Notes: a model not told the origin generated them from the sequence alone. A stretch of DNA of 62,516 nucleotides from Desulfobacterales bacterium (GCA_029211065.1 JARGFK010000005.1:14623-77138), one strand, 5' to 3'. Positions 35,820 through 46,112 are shown, counted from the first letter of the stretch. Program-made: numbers and translations.

Positions 35820-38800
35820 ATGAAGGTGTTTCGCGCACATTTGCTGCTTTGCGGAGGAACGGGCTGCCATGCGTCGGGCAGTCTCGAAGTCAAGAAGGCC
35901 CTCCTCGCAGAACTGGATAAGAGAGGGTTGGCCGGTGAGATCAAGGTCGTCGAGACCGGTTGCAACGGCTTCTGCGCCATGGGACCGGTCATGGTCGTTT
36001 ATCCCGAGGGCGTCATGTATATGATGGTCCAGGTAGGGGATATTCCGGAGCTGGTCGAGGAACATTTACTCAAGGGCCGGGTGCTGGAGCGTCTCCTTTA
36101 CAAGGAGCCCGTAACCGGCGAGGTCATTCCCACGATGCAGGAGATTCCGTTTTTCGCCCTGCAGGATCTCCGCGTTCTCCGCAATCGGGGCATCATCGAT
36201 CCGGAAATCATCGAGGAATACATCGCCTGCGACGGTTACGCCGGAATGGCCAAGGCCCTGACCGAAATGACGCCCGAAGAGATCGTTAAGGAGGTCCTGG
36301 ACTCCGGTCTGCGCGGGCGCGGCGGCGCCGGGTTTCCCACGGGACTTAAATGGAGATTTGCCTCGCAGTCGCCCGGAGACATCAAGTATGTCCTGTGCAA
36401 CGCCGACGAGGGGGATCCCGGCGCCTTCATGGACCGGAGCGTACTGGAGGCCGACCCTCACGCTGTGCTGGAAGGGATGGTCATCGCCGCCAAGGCCATC
36501 GGCGCCCATCAAGGCTACATCTACTGCCGCGCCGAATACCCGCTTGCCATCCACCGTCTCAATATCGCCATCGACCAGGCCAGGGAAGCGGGTCTGCTGG
36601 GCAGGGACATCCTGGGTACAGGCTTTGATTTCGAGCTGGAGATTTACAAGGGCGCCGGGGCATTTGTCTGCGGCGAAGAAACGGCCCTCATGACTTCCAT
36701 CGAGGGAAAACGAGGCATGCCGAGACCGCGCCCCCCCTTCCCCGCTATCTCGGGTCTGTGGCAGCGTCCGTCCATCCTGAACAATGTCGAGACCCTTGCC
36801 AACATCGGCCAGATTATCCTTCGCGGCGCCGCCTGGTATGCCGGCGCGGGTACGACGAGGAGCAAAGGGACGAAGGTTTTCGCCCTTACCGGCGATGTGA
36901 ATAACATCGGCCTTGTGGAAGTGCCCATGGGCACCCCCCTGGGCACGATCGTTTATGACATCGGCGGCGGGATCGCCAAGGGCAAGAAATTCAAGGCCGC
37001 CCAGTTGGGCGGACCCTCCGGCGGGATGATTCCGATACAGCACCTGAATGCGCCCGTGGATTACGAAAAGGTCGCCGAACTCGGGGCCATCATGGGTTCC
37101 GGCGGGCTCATCGTCATGAACGAAGACTCCTGCGCCGTCGATATGGCCCGGTTCTTCATGGATTTCTGCAAGGACGAGTCCTGCGGGAAATGCACCCCCT
37201 GCCGTGCGGGTACACAGAAGATGCTGGAGATCCTGACCAATATCTGCAACGGCAAGGGGAAGGAAGGGGACATCGAAAAACTTGAAAAATGGGCCAATGT
37301 CATTAAAAACACGGCGCTTTGCGGGCTGGGGCAAACGGCGCCGAACCCGGTGCTCTCCACCCTGCGCTACTTCCGTGAGGAGTATGAGGCCCACATTCGG
37401 GAAAATCGCTGCCCGGCGGTGGTCTGTCAGGCCTTTTTCAAGACCCCGTGCATGCATGCCTGCCCGATCAACATGGACATCCCCAGCTACCTGGCTTTAA
37501 TCAAGGCCGATCGCCTGGAAGATGCCTATAAGGTCCTTTTAAAAACCAATCCGTTTCCATCAATTTGCGGCAGGGTGTGCGACCATAAGTGTGAAACCAA
37601 GTGCCGCCGGTCCACAGTGGATGAAGCCGTCGGCATCAAGTATCTGAAGCGCTATATTACCGATAATGCCGCCCGGCCGCGCCAGGAAAAAGCGCCGTTA
37701 ACCCGCAAAGAAAAGATCGCGGTCATCGGCGCCGGTCCTTCGGGTTTGACGGCGGCAAGAGATCTGGCTTTGCGGGGCTATGCAGTCACCCTTTTCGATG
37801 AATATGCGCAGGCCGGCGGCATGCTGCGCTGGGGCATCCCCGCCTACCGGTTGCCGCGGGAGATTCTCGATCAAGAAATCGCCGACATCCTGGCCCTCGG
37901 CATTGAGTTTCGCAACAATACCAAGGTGGGCTTGGACGTCTCCTGGGATGAGATACGGGTAGCCTACAATGCGGTTTATCTTGCTATCGGCGCCCAGCGC
38001 AGCGCACGTTCCGGCGTAGAGGGGGATGGACTGAAAGGCGTCGAAGGGGCGATCGAGTTCCTGCGGGAAGTGAATCTGGGAAGAAATCCCAAGGTGGGAA
38101 AACACGTTGCCGTCGTCGGGGGCGGAAATTCCGCTGTCGATGCCGCCCGGTCGGCCCTGAGGCTCGGCGCCGAAACGGTGACTATTCTGTATCGGCGCCT
38201 GCGCGAAGACATGCCGGCCCAGGAAGTTGAGATTCATGCGGCTGAAGCCGAAGGAATCAAGATTGAATATCTGGCAGCCCCCGTTCGATTCCAGGGGGCG
38301 GACGGCCGGCTGCAAAGCGTTATCTGCCAGCGGATGACCTTGGGTGAATTTGATGCAAGCGGTCGCAGAAAACCCGTGCCCTTCACCGGCAGCGAGTTCA
38401 GTCTGGAGGCGGACCAGGTGATTCTGGCCATCGGTCAGGAAGCAATCTTCCCGTTTGATGCCGGGCAGGCGGGGATCGGCGTGACCAAACGAAAGCTCAT
38501 TGAAGTCGTAAAGGGTTCAAAGACTGCAACCGCCGCTGCGATGGTCTTTGCAGGCGGCGATGCGGTCACCGGTCCCGATACGGTGGTCGGCGCTGTGGCA
38601 GCCGGGCATCATGCCGCCGCCGAGATCGATGCGGCCGTTCGCCTGCAAAATGGAGAAGCGCTCTACGTTCCCGTGGAAGAGGAAATCCCAATTCCCATGG
38701 TCTTGGAGGAAGAAACCGAGGAGATTCCGCGTGTCTGCATTCCCGAAGTGGCTTGTCTGGAAAGAATTAAGGATTTCAGGGAAGTGGAACTGGGGTTGTC

Positions 38801-38861
38801 GAAGGAAGCGGCGCTGACGGAAGCGAGCCGCTGCCTGCGTTGCGATATCCAGATTGAATAA
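35820..38861 (+). CDS. NuoF/HndC-like diaphorase fused to GltD/NfnB-like flavoprotein
   Basis: 1013 residues. N-terminal thioredoxin-like [2Fe-2S] domain (C11, C16, C48, C52); NuoF core (about 120-440) with GRGGAGFPTG for FMN/NADH and GEETAL; 4Fe-4S site SCGKCTPC near 454-461 plus C501. From about residue 535 a second protein begins: two clusters in CMHACPIN and CGRVCDHKCETKC, FAD motif VIGAGPSG near 634, and NAD(P) motif VVGGGNSA near 765, as in GltD or NfnB. The C-terminus ends in a CLRC pair. One frame runs throughout, so the fusion is real. Two flavins with two pyridine nucleotide sites suggest flavin-based electron bifurcation or NAD/NADP coupling with H2. ATG with AGGAGG. Confidence 0.93.
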   Translation: MKVFRAHLLLCGGTGCHASGSLEVKKALLAELDKRGLAGEIKVVETGCNGFCAMGPVMVVYPEGVMYMMVQVGDIPELVEEHLLKGRVLERLLYKEPVTGEVIPTMQEIPFFALQDLRVLRNRGIIDPEIIEEYIACDGYAGMAKALTEMTPEEIVKEVLDSGLRGRGGAGFPTGLKWRFASQSPGDIKYVLCNADEGDPGAFMDRSVLEADPHAVLEGMVIAAKAIGAHQGYIYCRAEYPLAIHRLNIAIDQAREAGLLGRDILGTGFDFELEIYKGAGAFVCGEETALMTSIEGKRGMPRPRPPFPAISGLWQRPSILNNVETLANIGQIILRGAAWYAGAGTTRSKGTKVFALTGDVNNIGLVEVPMGTPLGTIVYDIGGGIAKGKKFKAAQLGGPSGGMIPIQHLNAPVDYEKVAELGAIMGSGGLIVMNEDSCAVDMARFFMDFCKDESCGKCTPCRAGTQKMLEILTNICNGKGKEGDIEKLEKWANVIKNTALCGLGQTAPNPVLSTLRYFREEYEAHIRENRCPAVVCQAFFKTPCMHACPINMDIPSYLALIKADRLEDAYKVLLKTNPFPSICGRVCDHKCETKCRRSTVDEAVGIKYLKRYITDNAARPRQEKAPLTRKEKIAVIGAGPSGLTAARDLALRGYAVTLFDEYAQAGGMLRWGIPAYRLPREILDQEIADILALGIEFRNNTKVGLDVSWDEIRVAYNAVYLAIGAQRSARSGVEGDGLKGVEGAIEFLREVNLGRNPKVGKHVAVVGGGNSAVDAARSALRLGAETVTILYRRLREDMPAQEVEIHAAEAEGIKIEYLAAPVRFQGADGRLQSVICQRMTLGEFDASGRRKPVPFTGSEFSLEADQVILAIGQEAIFPFDAGQAGIGVTKRKLIEVVKGSKTATAAAMVFAGGDAVTGPDTVVGAVAAGHHAAAEIDAAVRLQNGEALYVPVEEEIPIPMVLEEETEEIPRVCIPEVACLERIKDFREVELGLSKEAALTEASRCLRCDIQIE

Positions 38862-38919
38862 GCGTGCCAGGCAGATATTCTTGACGACTATATGATATTT
38901 TAAATGGAGAGAACATACC

Positions 38920-40941
38920 ATGGAAACAAAGGTCAATAAGGTAAAGCTTTCGATAGACGGCAAAGAGGTCTTGGTTGATGACGGCTTGACCATCCTTGAA
39001 GCGGCCCGGCAAAACGGAATTGACATTCCGACCCTTTGCCAGCATGAGGCGCTTTCAAACTGGGGCGGATGCCGGATGTGCGTGGTTGAAGTCGACGGCT
39101 CTCCCAAGCTGATCGCCAGCTGCGTGATGCCGGTGCGAAGCGGCATGGCGGTGGTGACCACGAATGATTATATCCTTGAATGCCGCCGAACCATGATGGA
39201 GTTTATCTTTGCCGAAAGGAACCATAACTGCATGTTCTGTCCCCAGAGCGGGGATTGTGAACTTCAGAAACTTGCCTATGAATTGCAGATGGATCATCTG
39301 ACGGTTGCATTTTCCTTTAATAAGTTTCCCACGGATGTTACCAGTGAATATATGGCCATCGACCATAATCGCTGCATCCTGTGCGGACGGTGTGTGCGCG
39401 CCTGCAAGGAGATTGTCGGCGCGTCGGTGCTGAATTTCCAGAACCGCGGACCGAAAAACCTCATCGGTATGGATTTAGACGAAACCCGTGAACAATCCAG
39501 CTGCTACGGCTGCGGCATCTGCATGCAGGTGTGTCCCACCGGTGCGATGGTCAACCGCTACCGCAGCCACTATGCGGTCAAGGGGCATTCAAAGGACTGG
39601 CAGCCGCTCGATACCGTTTGCTCCCAGTGCGGGCTGCTGTGTCCGACCGTTAACTTTGTCAAGGACAATAACCTGCTCAACATTGAAGGCAAGCTCACGG
39701 GGGATAACGGCCGTCCGGATCGGGGCCAGCTCTGCTACAAAGGCCGGTTTGAAGCATTGAAAAATACGGGAAAACGCCTGGACAGTCCCATGGTGCGTTC
39801 CGGCAATGGCACCTGGGAAAAGTCGACCTGGGATGAAATTCTTAAACTGGTTTCCGGAAAGCTGAATGACGTTAAAAAGAAAGAGGGGGGCGAAGCCATA
39901 TTCGGGCTGGCTTCCAGTGCGGCATCCAATGAAGAACTGGTATTGTTCAGAGATTTCATGACGCAGGGATGCTCGGCTGTCTATGTGGACACTTTTGACG
40001 GGGCCCATTTCAGGACCGTTGCCGGAGTCTATAAGGAAGGGAAGGAAGCTTTCAGGGAAGCCTCATGGAAAATGATCCCGCAAGCCGATATGGTCATGCT
40101 GCTGGGCGCAGCCCCCTCCCAAAGCCAGCCGATGATTTCAACCCTCCTGGGCAAGGGGATCTTGCAACGCAGTCAAAAAGTGGCTGTTCTGGGGGAGACG
40201 GATCCGATTCAACCCTATGCTACGTATTATATTCCCGTGGCGGATGGGGCGCTGCCCCTGCTGATAGGAGCTCTGAAGGCCGGCATAAAGGGGTCGGGCG
40301 ATGGGGGTAAACTCCTGGAGAAGGCGGGTCTTGATGCAGATGCCGTCAAGGCTTTTCATGAAGTGGTTAAAGCCTTTTCCGATTCGGTAAACCCCTTATT
40401 TGTCGTGGGCGAAAAACTTACCGGTCTTGAGGATCCCGCCGTCTTGGCTGATATCGCGAGTCTGGCAAAGCAGAAGGGGCTTTATCCGGACAACACCCTG
40501 CGGCTGATCATCCTAAAACCCCGCGGCAACAGCGCCGGCGCCTGGAAGATGGGAATTTCATCTTCGAACAAAGTACCCGGCAAAAGCAAATGGAAAGCGG
40601 GCCTGGTCCTTCTCGGCGAACCGGACGATTCGTATCTTGCGGCTTTGGAAGGACTCAAAAGCGCAGGCTTTGTTGCGGCGATCAGCCCCTACTTTCCTGA
40701 ATCCCTGGCCGACCAGGTCGATGCACTGATCCCCAAACCCGCATGGCTGGAGGAGGAAGGAACCTTTACTTCCGTGGAGGGCCATGAAACCGCCTATAAG
40801 CAAAAAACGCTGCAGGCGCCGGCGGGGGTAATGGATTCATGGGAGATATTCAAAAATCTGGCTGAACGCGTCGGCTTTAAACCGGAGTATCAATCCTGGA
40901 AAAACCTTTCCAAAAAGGCCGAACACGAAATCAAAAAATAG
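38920..40941 (+). CDS. NuoG-like iron-sulfur subunit of the hydrogenase
   Basis: 673 residues. N-terminal [2Fe-2S] ferredoxin domain (C40, C51, C54, C68), a Cys-rich HNCMFCPQSGDC region, two [4Fe-4S] motifs CILCGRCVRAC and CYGCGICMQVCP, then a molybdopterin-oxidoreductase-like domain with its own CSQCGLLCP...C cluster at about 230-275. As in complex I NuoG the last domain probably carries no molybdenum. It is longer than HoxU (about 240 residues). It carries electrons between the flavin subunits and the HoxY-like small subunit. ATG with a GGAGAG site. Confidence 0.92.
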   Translation: METKVNKVKLSIDGKEVLVDDGLTILEAARQNGIDIPTLCQHEALSNWGGCRMCVVEVDGSPKLIASCVMPVRSGMAVVTTNDYILECRRTMMEFIFAERNHNCMFCPQSGDCELQKLAYELQMDHLTVAFSFNKFPTDVTSEYMAIDHNRCILCGRCVRACKEIVGASVLNFQNRGPKNLIGMDLDETREQSSCYGCGICMQVCPTGAMVNRYRSHYAVKGHSKDWQPLDTVCSQCGLLCPTVNFVKDNNLLNIEGKLTGDNGRPDRGQLCYKGRFEALKNTGKRLDSPMVRSGNGTWEKSTWDEILKLVSGKLNDVKKKEGGEAIFGLASSAASNEELVLFRDFMTQGCSAVYVDTFDGAHFRTVAGVYKEGKEAFREASWKMIPQADMVMLLGAAPSQSQPMISTLLGKGILQRSQKVAVLGETDPIQPYATYYIPVADGALPLLIGALKAGIKGSGDGGKLLEKAGLDADAVKAFHEVVKAFSDSVNPLFVVGEKLTGLEDPAVLADIASLAKQKGLYPDNTLRLIILKPRGNSAGAWKMGISSSNKVPGKSKWKAGLVLLGEPDDSYLAALEGLKSAGFVAAISPYFPESLADQVDALIPKPAWLEEEGTFTSVEGHETAYKQKTLQAPAGVMDSWEIFKNLAERVGFKPEYQSWKNLSKKAEHEIKK

Positions 40942-40989
40942 GAATTGCTTAACCAAACAGTTTTTAGCTGTTAACAATGGAGGTCGTTC

Positions 40990-41532
40990 ATGGCAAAACC
41001 GAAGGTAGCAACCGTGTGGCTGGAGGGATGCGCCGGCTGTCATATGTCCTTTCTGGATCTGGACGAAAGCCTGGTGGATATCCTGGGTAAAATCGAATTA
41101 ACGGTGACACCCATTACCGATTTTAAAGATTTTGATTTTCCGGAAGTAACGGTCGGAATTATCGAAGGCGGCGTCGGGAATCAGGAACAATTGGAAATTA
41201 CCCATCACCTCAGAAAGAAGTGCAAGATTCTTGTGGCCTGGGGAGATTGCGCGGTATTCGGAGGGGTCAACACGATGCGGAACTGGATTCCCACGGAAGA
41301 AATTCTCAGGCGGGGTTATATTGAGACCGAAAGCACGGTGAACGGCGTGTTGCCCATTCATGCAGAACTTCCTGTTCTGCTGGACAAGGTTCTCCCGGTA
41401 AATGAGGTGGTCCCCGTGGATGTATATGTACCGGGGTGCCCGCCCTCGCCGGAAGCCATTGCACATAGTTTAACTGAAATCTTACAGGGACGGCTGCCGG
41501 TTCTTCCAATAGAGCTGATCCATTTTGATTGA
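40990..41532 (+). CDS. hoxY: [NiFe] hydrogenase small subunit, HoxY type
   Basis: 180 residues, the short cytoplasmic type without Tat signal. The proximal [4Fe-4S] cluster ligands are seen in EGCAGCHMS (C14, C17), WGDCAVFGG and VPGCPPSPE. It connects the NiFe site of the large subunit to the diaphorase clusters. ATG with TGGAGG; the reading frame ends eight bases before the large-subunit ribosome site region. Group 3 assignment follows from its size and the neighbouring diaphorase genes. Confidence 0.94.
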   Translation: MAKPKVATVWLEGCAGCHMSFLDLDESLVDILGKIELTVTPITDFKDFDFPEVTVGIIEGGVGNQEQLEITHHLRKKCKILVAWGDCAVFGGVNTMRNWIPTEEILRRGYIETESTVNGVLPIHAELPVLLDKVLPVNEVVPVDVYVPGCPPSPEAIAHSLTEILQGRLPVLPIELIHFD

Positions 41533-41545
41533 GGAGACGACCGAT

Positions 41546-42976
41546 ATGAAGACTCTAAGAAAGATAACCATCAATCCCATCAGCCGGCTGGAGGGGCATG
41601 GGAAAGTGACCATCAACCTCGATGCAGCCGGCGAGGTGCAGGATGCCTATTTTCATGTAACCCAGTTCAGAGGATACGAAAAGTTCTGCGAGGGGCGGCC
41701 TTTTGAAGAGATGCCCATCATCACCCAGCGGATCTGCGGCATCTGTCCGGTCAGCCATCAGCTGGCATCGGCCAAGGCCTGCGACGCCGTCCTGGGGATC
41801 GAAATTCCCGCAACCGGCAAACTCCTCAGAGAATTAATGCACATGGGACAATTCATTCAGTCCCATGCCCTGCATTTCTTTCACCTGGCAAGTCCTGATC
41901 TCCTTTTGGGATGGGATTCGGATCCGGCCCAGCGCAATGTGGTGGGAGTGGTGGCGAAATTTCCGGAAATCGCCGTAAAGGGCATCCAATTGAGAAAGTT
42001 CGGCCAGGAGATCATCAAGGCCCTGGGCGGCAAAAAAGTCCATCCCGCATTCGCCATTCCGGGAGGGGTCACCAATACCCTGCACCGTGAAGACCGCGAC
42101 CGGCTGCTGGCTGGTTTTGCCGAAGCTTACAGCACCTGTGAAACGGCTCTGGACATTGTTAAAGGCTGGGGAGAGAAAAATCTGGCGGAAGTCAAACGGT
42201 TTGCCAATTTTAGATCCAATTATGTGGGACTCATGGATGAAAACGGATGCCCCAACATGTACGAAGGCAGAATTCGGATCGCAGACCCCGACAGGAAGGT
42301 GCTGGCTGAATTCGAACCCAAGGACTATCTGACATTTATCGGGGAGCATGTGGAACCCTGGTCTTATATGAAGTTTCCATTTTACAAAAGCCAAGGGTAT
42401 CCCCAGGGCGCTTACCGGGTGGGACCCCTGGCAAGGCTGAATGCCGCTGACGGCATGAGCACCCCTCGGGCGGACAAAGAGTTCAGGAACTACCTGGCCC
42501 TGACCCGGGACGGACTCTGGGGCTGCACCCTGCTGTATCATTACACCCGCCAGATCGAACTCCTGAATTGCCTGGAAAGAGCCGAGGAAATCCTGAAAGA
42601 TGAACGCGTTTGTGGGACTGAGATCCGAATTACGACGAACCCGTCCAATGCCGAGGGCGTCGGTGTCATCGAGGCGCCCAGGGGAATCTTGATCCATCAC
42701 TACTGGGTCAACAAGTACGGGGCTATTGAGAAGGCCAACCTGATTGTGGCCACCGGCCACAACAATATCGCCATAAATCGATCGGTTGAGCTGGTGGCCA
42801 AGGAATATATCCACAAGGGCGATGTTCGGGAAGGGCTGCTAAACCGTGTGGAAGGCGCGATCCGCTGCTATGACCCCTGCCTGTCATGTGCTACCCATGC
42901 CCTTGGCCAGATGGCGTTGAAAATCCAGATTTTCGGCCATAGCGGCGAGATTCTGCATGAATTGCGGAGGGATTAG
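41546..42976 (+). CDS. hoxH: [NiFe] hydrogenase large subunit, HoxH type
   Basis: 476 residues from the ATG at 41,546 (GAGGAG site nine bases upstream; a TTG at 41,525 overlapping hoxY is less likely). NiFe(CN)2CO ligands: [10 protein letters not shown] (C64, C67) and DPCLSCATH (C445, C448). A 25-residue C-terminal tail follows H451 and should be removed by the protease encoded next. The motifs resemble group 3d (bidirectional NAD-linked) enzymes. It catalyses reversible H2 oxidation in the cytoplasm and is complete, so the enzyme should be functional if the hyp genes are supplied. Confidence 0.95.
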   Translation: MKTLRKITINPISRLEGHGKVTINLDAAGEVQDAYFHVTQFRGYEKFCEGRPFEEMPIITQRICGICPVSHQLASAKACDAVLGIEIPATGKLLRELMHMGQFIQSHALHFFHLASPDLLLGWDSDPAQRNVVGVVAKFPEIAVKGIQLRKFGQEIIKALGGKKVHPAFAIPGGVTNTLHREDRDRLLAGFAEAYSTCETALDIVKGWGEKNLAEVKRFANFRSNYVGLMDENGCPNMYEGRIRIADPDRKVLAEFEPKDYLTFIGEHVEPWSYMKFPFYKSQGYPQGAYRVGPLARLNAADGMSTPRADKEFRNYLALTRDGLWGCTLLYHYTRQIELLNCLERAEEILKDERVCGTEIRITTNPSNAEGVGVIEAPRGILIHHYWVNKYGAIEKANLIVATGHNNIAINRSVELVAKEYIHKGDVREGLLNRVEGAIRCYDPCLSCATHALGQMALKIQIFGHSGEILHELRRD

Positions 42977-42978
42977 CC

Positions 42979-43446
42979 GTGTCGACCCTTGAAGCACAGG
43001 CGTGTTGGATTGTCGGATACGGGAACCGGCAGCGCCGGGATGACGGCATTGGTCCCTATGTCGTGGAGAAACTGAAAGGGGCTTTAGAACAGAAAAAAGG
43101 GGTGCGCCTTCTGGCAGTGCCCCAGCTCGGGGCCGATCTGGTTGAAGATTTGCGGGAGGCCGATCAGATCCTGTTTGTTGACGCGACCATCGACAACCCG
43201 GAGGGCGGACGGAAATGGCGCCGGCTCTACCCTGAAATGCAGGTGCTTCCCTATCTGACCCATCATGTCGATCCGGCCTTCCTCCTGGGCCTTATGCAGG
43301 CGCTTTACAGTCGTGCTGCTTCCGCCTGGCTGGTTTCGATACACGGGAGTGATTTTGGATTCGGCGAGGGGCTCAGCCCGGAGTCTGCCAGGACAGCCGA
43401 TCGGGTAAGTCTTGAAATTTTAGAGTTTATCTGCCAGAAGAATTAA
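42979..43446 (+). CDS. [NiFe] hydrogenase maturation protease
   Basis: 155 residues of the HycI/HoxW/HyaD type. It has the GYGNRQRRDDGIGPYV nickel-sensing motif, DATID and the conserved HHVDP segment. It removes the C-terminal tail of the HoxH-like subunit after nickel insertion. It starts with a GTG two bases after the hoxH stop codon, so the two are translationally coupled. Confidence 0.92.
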   Translation: MSTLEAQACWIVGYGNRQRRDDGIGPYVVEKLKGALEQKKGVRLLAVPQLGADLVEDLREADQILFVDATIDNPEGGRKWRRLYPEMQVLPYLTHHVDPAFLLGLMQALYSRAASAWLVSIHGSDFGFGEGLSPESARTADRVSLEILEFICQKN

Positions 43447-43456
43447 AAATTAGGGT

Positions 43457-43632
43457 TAAAGGGTTCACAGTTCACGGTTCACAGCTGAAGAAACTAACCG
43501 AAGTTAAAGGAGCTATTACCCTTTAACCCGGAAACCCAAACAGGGTTGAGGGATCATCGTTAAAGATACACGTTGACAAACTTTCCTGAAGAACGTTGCA
43601 ACTGTGAACCGTGAACCCTGAACCTTGAACCG
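43457..43632. repeat. GTTCACR heptamer inverted repeat
   Basis: GTTCACAGTTCACGGTTCAC at about 43,464-43,483 (7-bp period) faces ACTGTGAACCGTGAACCCTG near 43,604-43,623. In between is a GTTAAAGG...CCCTTTAAC hairpin. It ends the hydrogenase structural operon and could terminate or process its mRNA; no gene is seen here. Confidence 0.75.
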
Positions 43633-43651
43633 ATTACACTAGGAGTAACCC

Positions 43652-44062
43652 ATGGAAAACACAGCAGACATCCTTATTATCGACGATGACAGGGATTTGG
43701 TTGATTCGATGCGCATTGTCCTTGAAAGTAAAGCGTACGAGGTTCGGGCTGCTTATAACGGTAAGGAAGGGTATGCGGAAATGGAGCGGAAAATCCCGGA
43801 CCTTATTATTCTGGATGTCATGATGTCCACCGACACAGAAGGTTTCGATCTTGCCTATAAGCTCCAACGCAGCCCGCAATATAAAAAAATTCCCATACTC
43901 ATGCTGACCTCATTCCCGCAGAAAATGGTGGAACAGGGGCCGGAGAATTTTCAGCACATTATGGGCGAGGACTGGCCGGTCACGATGTTCTTCGAAAAGC
44001 CGATCCAGCCGGAAAAACTTTTCTCTGCGATTGAGCGGCTGCTCAAAGAGAAAAGCGAGTAG
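43652..44062 (+). CDS. Stand-alone response regulator receiver protein
   Basis: A 136-residue REC protein with acidic triad D11-D13, D55 in LDVMMSTDTEG and a Lys in FEKPIQP. The loop after D55 lacks the usual MPxxxG and reads MMSTDTEG, a divergent type found with some hydrogenase-linked regulators. No output domain. ATG with AGGAG. The kinase at 44,097 follows by 34 bp and is the likely partner. Confidence 0.92.
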   Translation: MENTADILIIDDDRDLVDSMRIVLESKAYEVRAAYNGKEGYAEMERKIPDLIILDVMMSTDTEGFDLAYKLQRSPQYKKIPILMLTSFPQKMVEQGPENFQHIMGEDWPVTMFFEKPIQPEKLFSAIERLLKEKSE

Positions 44063-44096
44063 TGCGCAACAATCCGGGGCGAATGAAGGAATTATA

Positions 44097-46112
44097 ATGG
44101 ACTTGCCGTTGAGGGTGAGGCTGCTGGGCGCCTTTGTCGGGGTCGTCGTGCTTTCAGGCGCCCTCACCATTCTGGCCGGCAGTTTTCTGATCAAGCGGAT
44201 GGTCATATCAGAGGCCGAGCGCCGGGTGGTTTTAGGGTTAAAGACAGCCCGGGCCATGTGGGAGCGACGGCTCGATGAAGCCCTCAAAGCCTGCCTAGTT
44301 ATCTCCGAAGGCGACATTTCCGAGAAATTGTCTTCCCATCAGGCGGTTGATACGCACACTCTGGATGGACTGCGCATCAAGCTGGAATATGATTTCCTGC
44401 ATATTTTAGACAGCCGCGGAACGATCCTGACCACTGCTTCCGGCGATAACCTGGGCGCCCAGGCTTCCATCAGCCCCGTCATTTCCTGCGTTCTTCAAAC
44501 TAGAAAATCGGCTGCCGGTATTTCGATTCTCCCCTTAGAAACCTTAACCATCAAGAACGACGCGCTGGCCGCGCGTACCAAAATTCCCGTCCTGTCGACT
44601 CCGCATGCAAAACCCGGGGGACCCCGGGAAATCACTTCGGCCATGGTGCTTGAAGCCGCCGCCCCTATTCTGGACGATCATCAGGAATTGACCGGCATTG
44701 TCCGGGTGGGAACCGTCATCAACCAGAACTTCGACTTCGTTGACTTTGTACGTGAAAACGTCTTTACGGCCGCCACTTACGGCGGAAAGAACATGGGAAC
44801 GGTGACGATATTTCAGGGCGATGTCCGGATCACGACGAATGTCGTCGGCCCGGACGGAAAGCGCGCGATCGGCACCCGCGTCTCCGCTGAGGTCTATGAT
44901 AAGGTTCTGAATGAAGGCCACATGTGGACCGGTCCGGCCTTTGTGGTGGACAGCTGGTACATTTCCGCTTACGAACCCCTGCGGAACCTGAACGAAGAAA
45001 TCGTCGGCATGCTGTACGTCGGGGTCTTGAAAAAACGTTATGACGATATGCGTCGGCAGGCGATGACCCTGTTCAGCGTTGTGGCCGTGCTGGTGTTTTT
45101 ATGCGCCGTTTCCCTTTCGCTCTGGCTGAGCGCCCGGCAGGCCCGCCCCATTACCCAGTTGACCGTCGGGGCGGACGAGGTTGCGCGCGGCAATCTCAAT
45201 TACCAGTTATCTTATTCGACGGAAGCAAAAAGAGACGAGATCTACCGTCTGACCAGCGCATTCAATCAGATGGTCAGCTCTCTGAAGGAACGCGACCGGC
45301 AACTGCAGCACAGCCGCGATGATCTGCAGCAAACGGCAACGGAACTCAAAGAGTGGGTTCAGAATTATCTGGACGCCCTGGAATTTATCACCCATGAACT
45401 CAAGAACCAGATCGCGGCAATGAAAATCAACCTGCTGGCCGTGCATGACGGCTACATCGGAAACGTCAGCGCAGAACAGAAAGAGGCCCTCAACGATGTC
45501 GTCACGGCCATCAACCGGGCCGAAGAGATGACTCTCAATTATCTCAATCTTTCGCGAATAGAAAAAGGCGAATTACAGGTGCGGGCGAGACCCGTGCATC
45601 TGGAATCGGACGTGATTCGTCCGGTCTTGAGTAATTTCCGGGGCCGGCTGGAGGCCACAGGGATGCGGGTAGAGGTGGATTTTCCGGAGGACCTGTTCGT
45701 CCAGGCCGATCCGGCGCTTCTGGAAATTGTTTACGAGAACCTGCTCGGCAACGCCACCCGCTATGGCCGTGACGGCGGGGTCATAAAACTGTGGGGAAAA
45801 CGCCTGGGCGATAAAGCTGAGTTGCATGTATGGAATGACGGTCCGGGGGTGCCGGCTGATCAAATCGATCGGTTGTTCAGAAAATTTTCACGCCTGCAAA
45901 CCGCTGCAAAAGTTCAGCCGGGCCGAGGGACCGGTCTGGGGCTGTTTATCACCCGTGAAATCATTCGACGCCACGGGGGCGCTATCCATGCGCAGAGCAG
46001 GTATCATGAATGGCTGGACATCATTTTTGAATTGCCGTTGCCGGACGTCCTGATAGAAGAGCCGGCGGATAATATCGAAGTTCAACCCAATATGCCAACA
46101 AGAGTTGTTTAG
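44097..46112 (+). CDS. Membrane sensor histidine kinase with Cache and HAMP
   Basis: 671 residues from the ATG at 44,097 (AAGGA site six bases upstream). Helix at about 8-30, large extracytoplasmic Cache region (about 40-320) with an ITTNVVGPDGKRAIGTRVS segment typical of single Cache domains, second helix near 322-345, HAMP, coiled coil, HisKA-like helix with H433 in THELKNQIA, and HATPase with NDGPGVP and GRGTGLGLFI. The sensor is unlike the PHFxxAV set. It lies between the hydrogenase and hyp genes, with a receiver in front; a role in H2 or redox signalling is an inference from position only. Confidence 0.92.
   Translation: MDLPLRVRLLGAFVGVVVLSGALTILAGSFLIKRMVISEAERRVVLGLKTARAMWERRLDEALKACLVISEGDISEKLSSHQAVDTHTLDGLRIKLEYDFLHILDSRGTILTTASGDNLGAQASISPVISCVLQTRKSAAGISILPLETLTIKNDALAARTKIPVLSTPHAKPGGPREITSAMVLEAAAPILDDHQELTGIVRVGTVINQNFDFVDFVRENVFTAATYGGKNMGTVTIFQGDVRITTNVVGPDGKRAIGTRVSAEVYDKVLNEGHMWTGPAFVVDSWYISAYEPLRNLNEEIVGMLYVGVLKKRYDDMRRQAMTLFSVVAVLVFLCAVSLSLWLSARQARPITQLTVGADEVARGNLNYQLSYSTEAKRDEIYRLTSAFNQMVSSLKERDRQLQHSRDDLQQTATELKEWVQNYLDALEFITHELKNQIAAMKINLLAVHDGYIGNVSAEQKEALNDVVTAINRAEEMTLNYLNLSRIEKGELQVRARPVHLESDVIRPVLSNFRGRLEATGMRVEVDFPEDLFVQADPALLEIVYENLLGNATRYGRDGGVIKLWGKRLGDKAELHVWNDGPGVPADQIDRLFRKFSRLQTAAKVQPGRGTGLGLFITREIIRRHGGAIHAQSRYHEWLDIIFELPLPDVLIEEPADNIEVQPNMPTRVV

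Noticed and set aside
36066-37457. Minus-strand open frame of 463 codons opposite the NuoF fusion
   Set aside because: It is an antisense shadow of the GC-rich hydrogenase gene; its translation shows no domain.
41834-42814. Minus-strand open frame of 326 codons opposite hoxH
   Set aside because: Antisense shadow of a conserved gene, with no recognisable domain or ribosome site.
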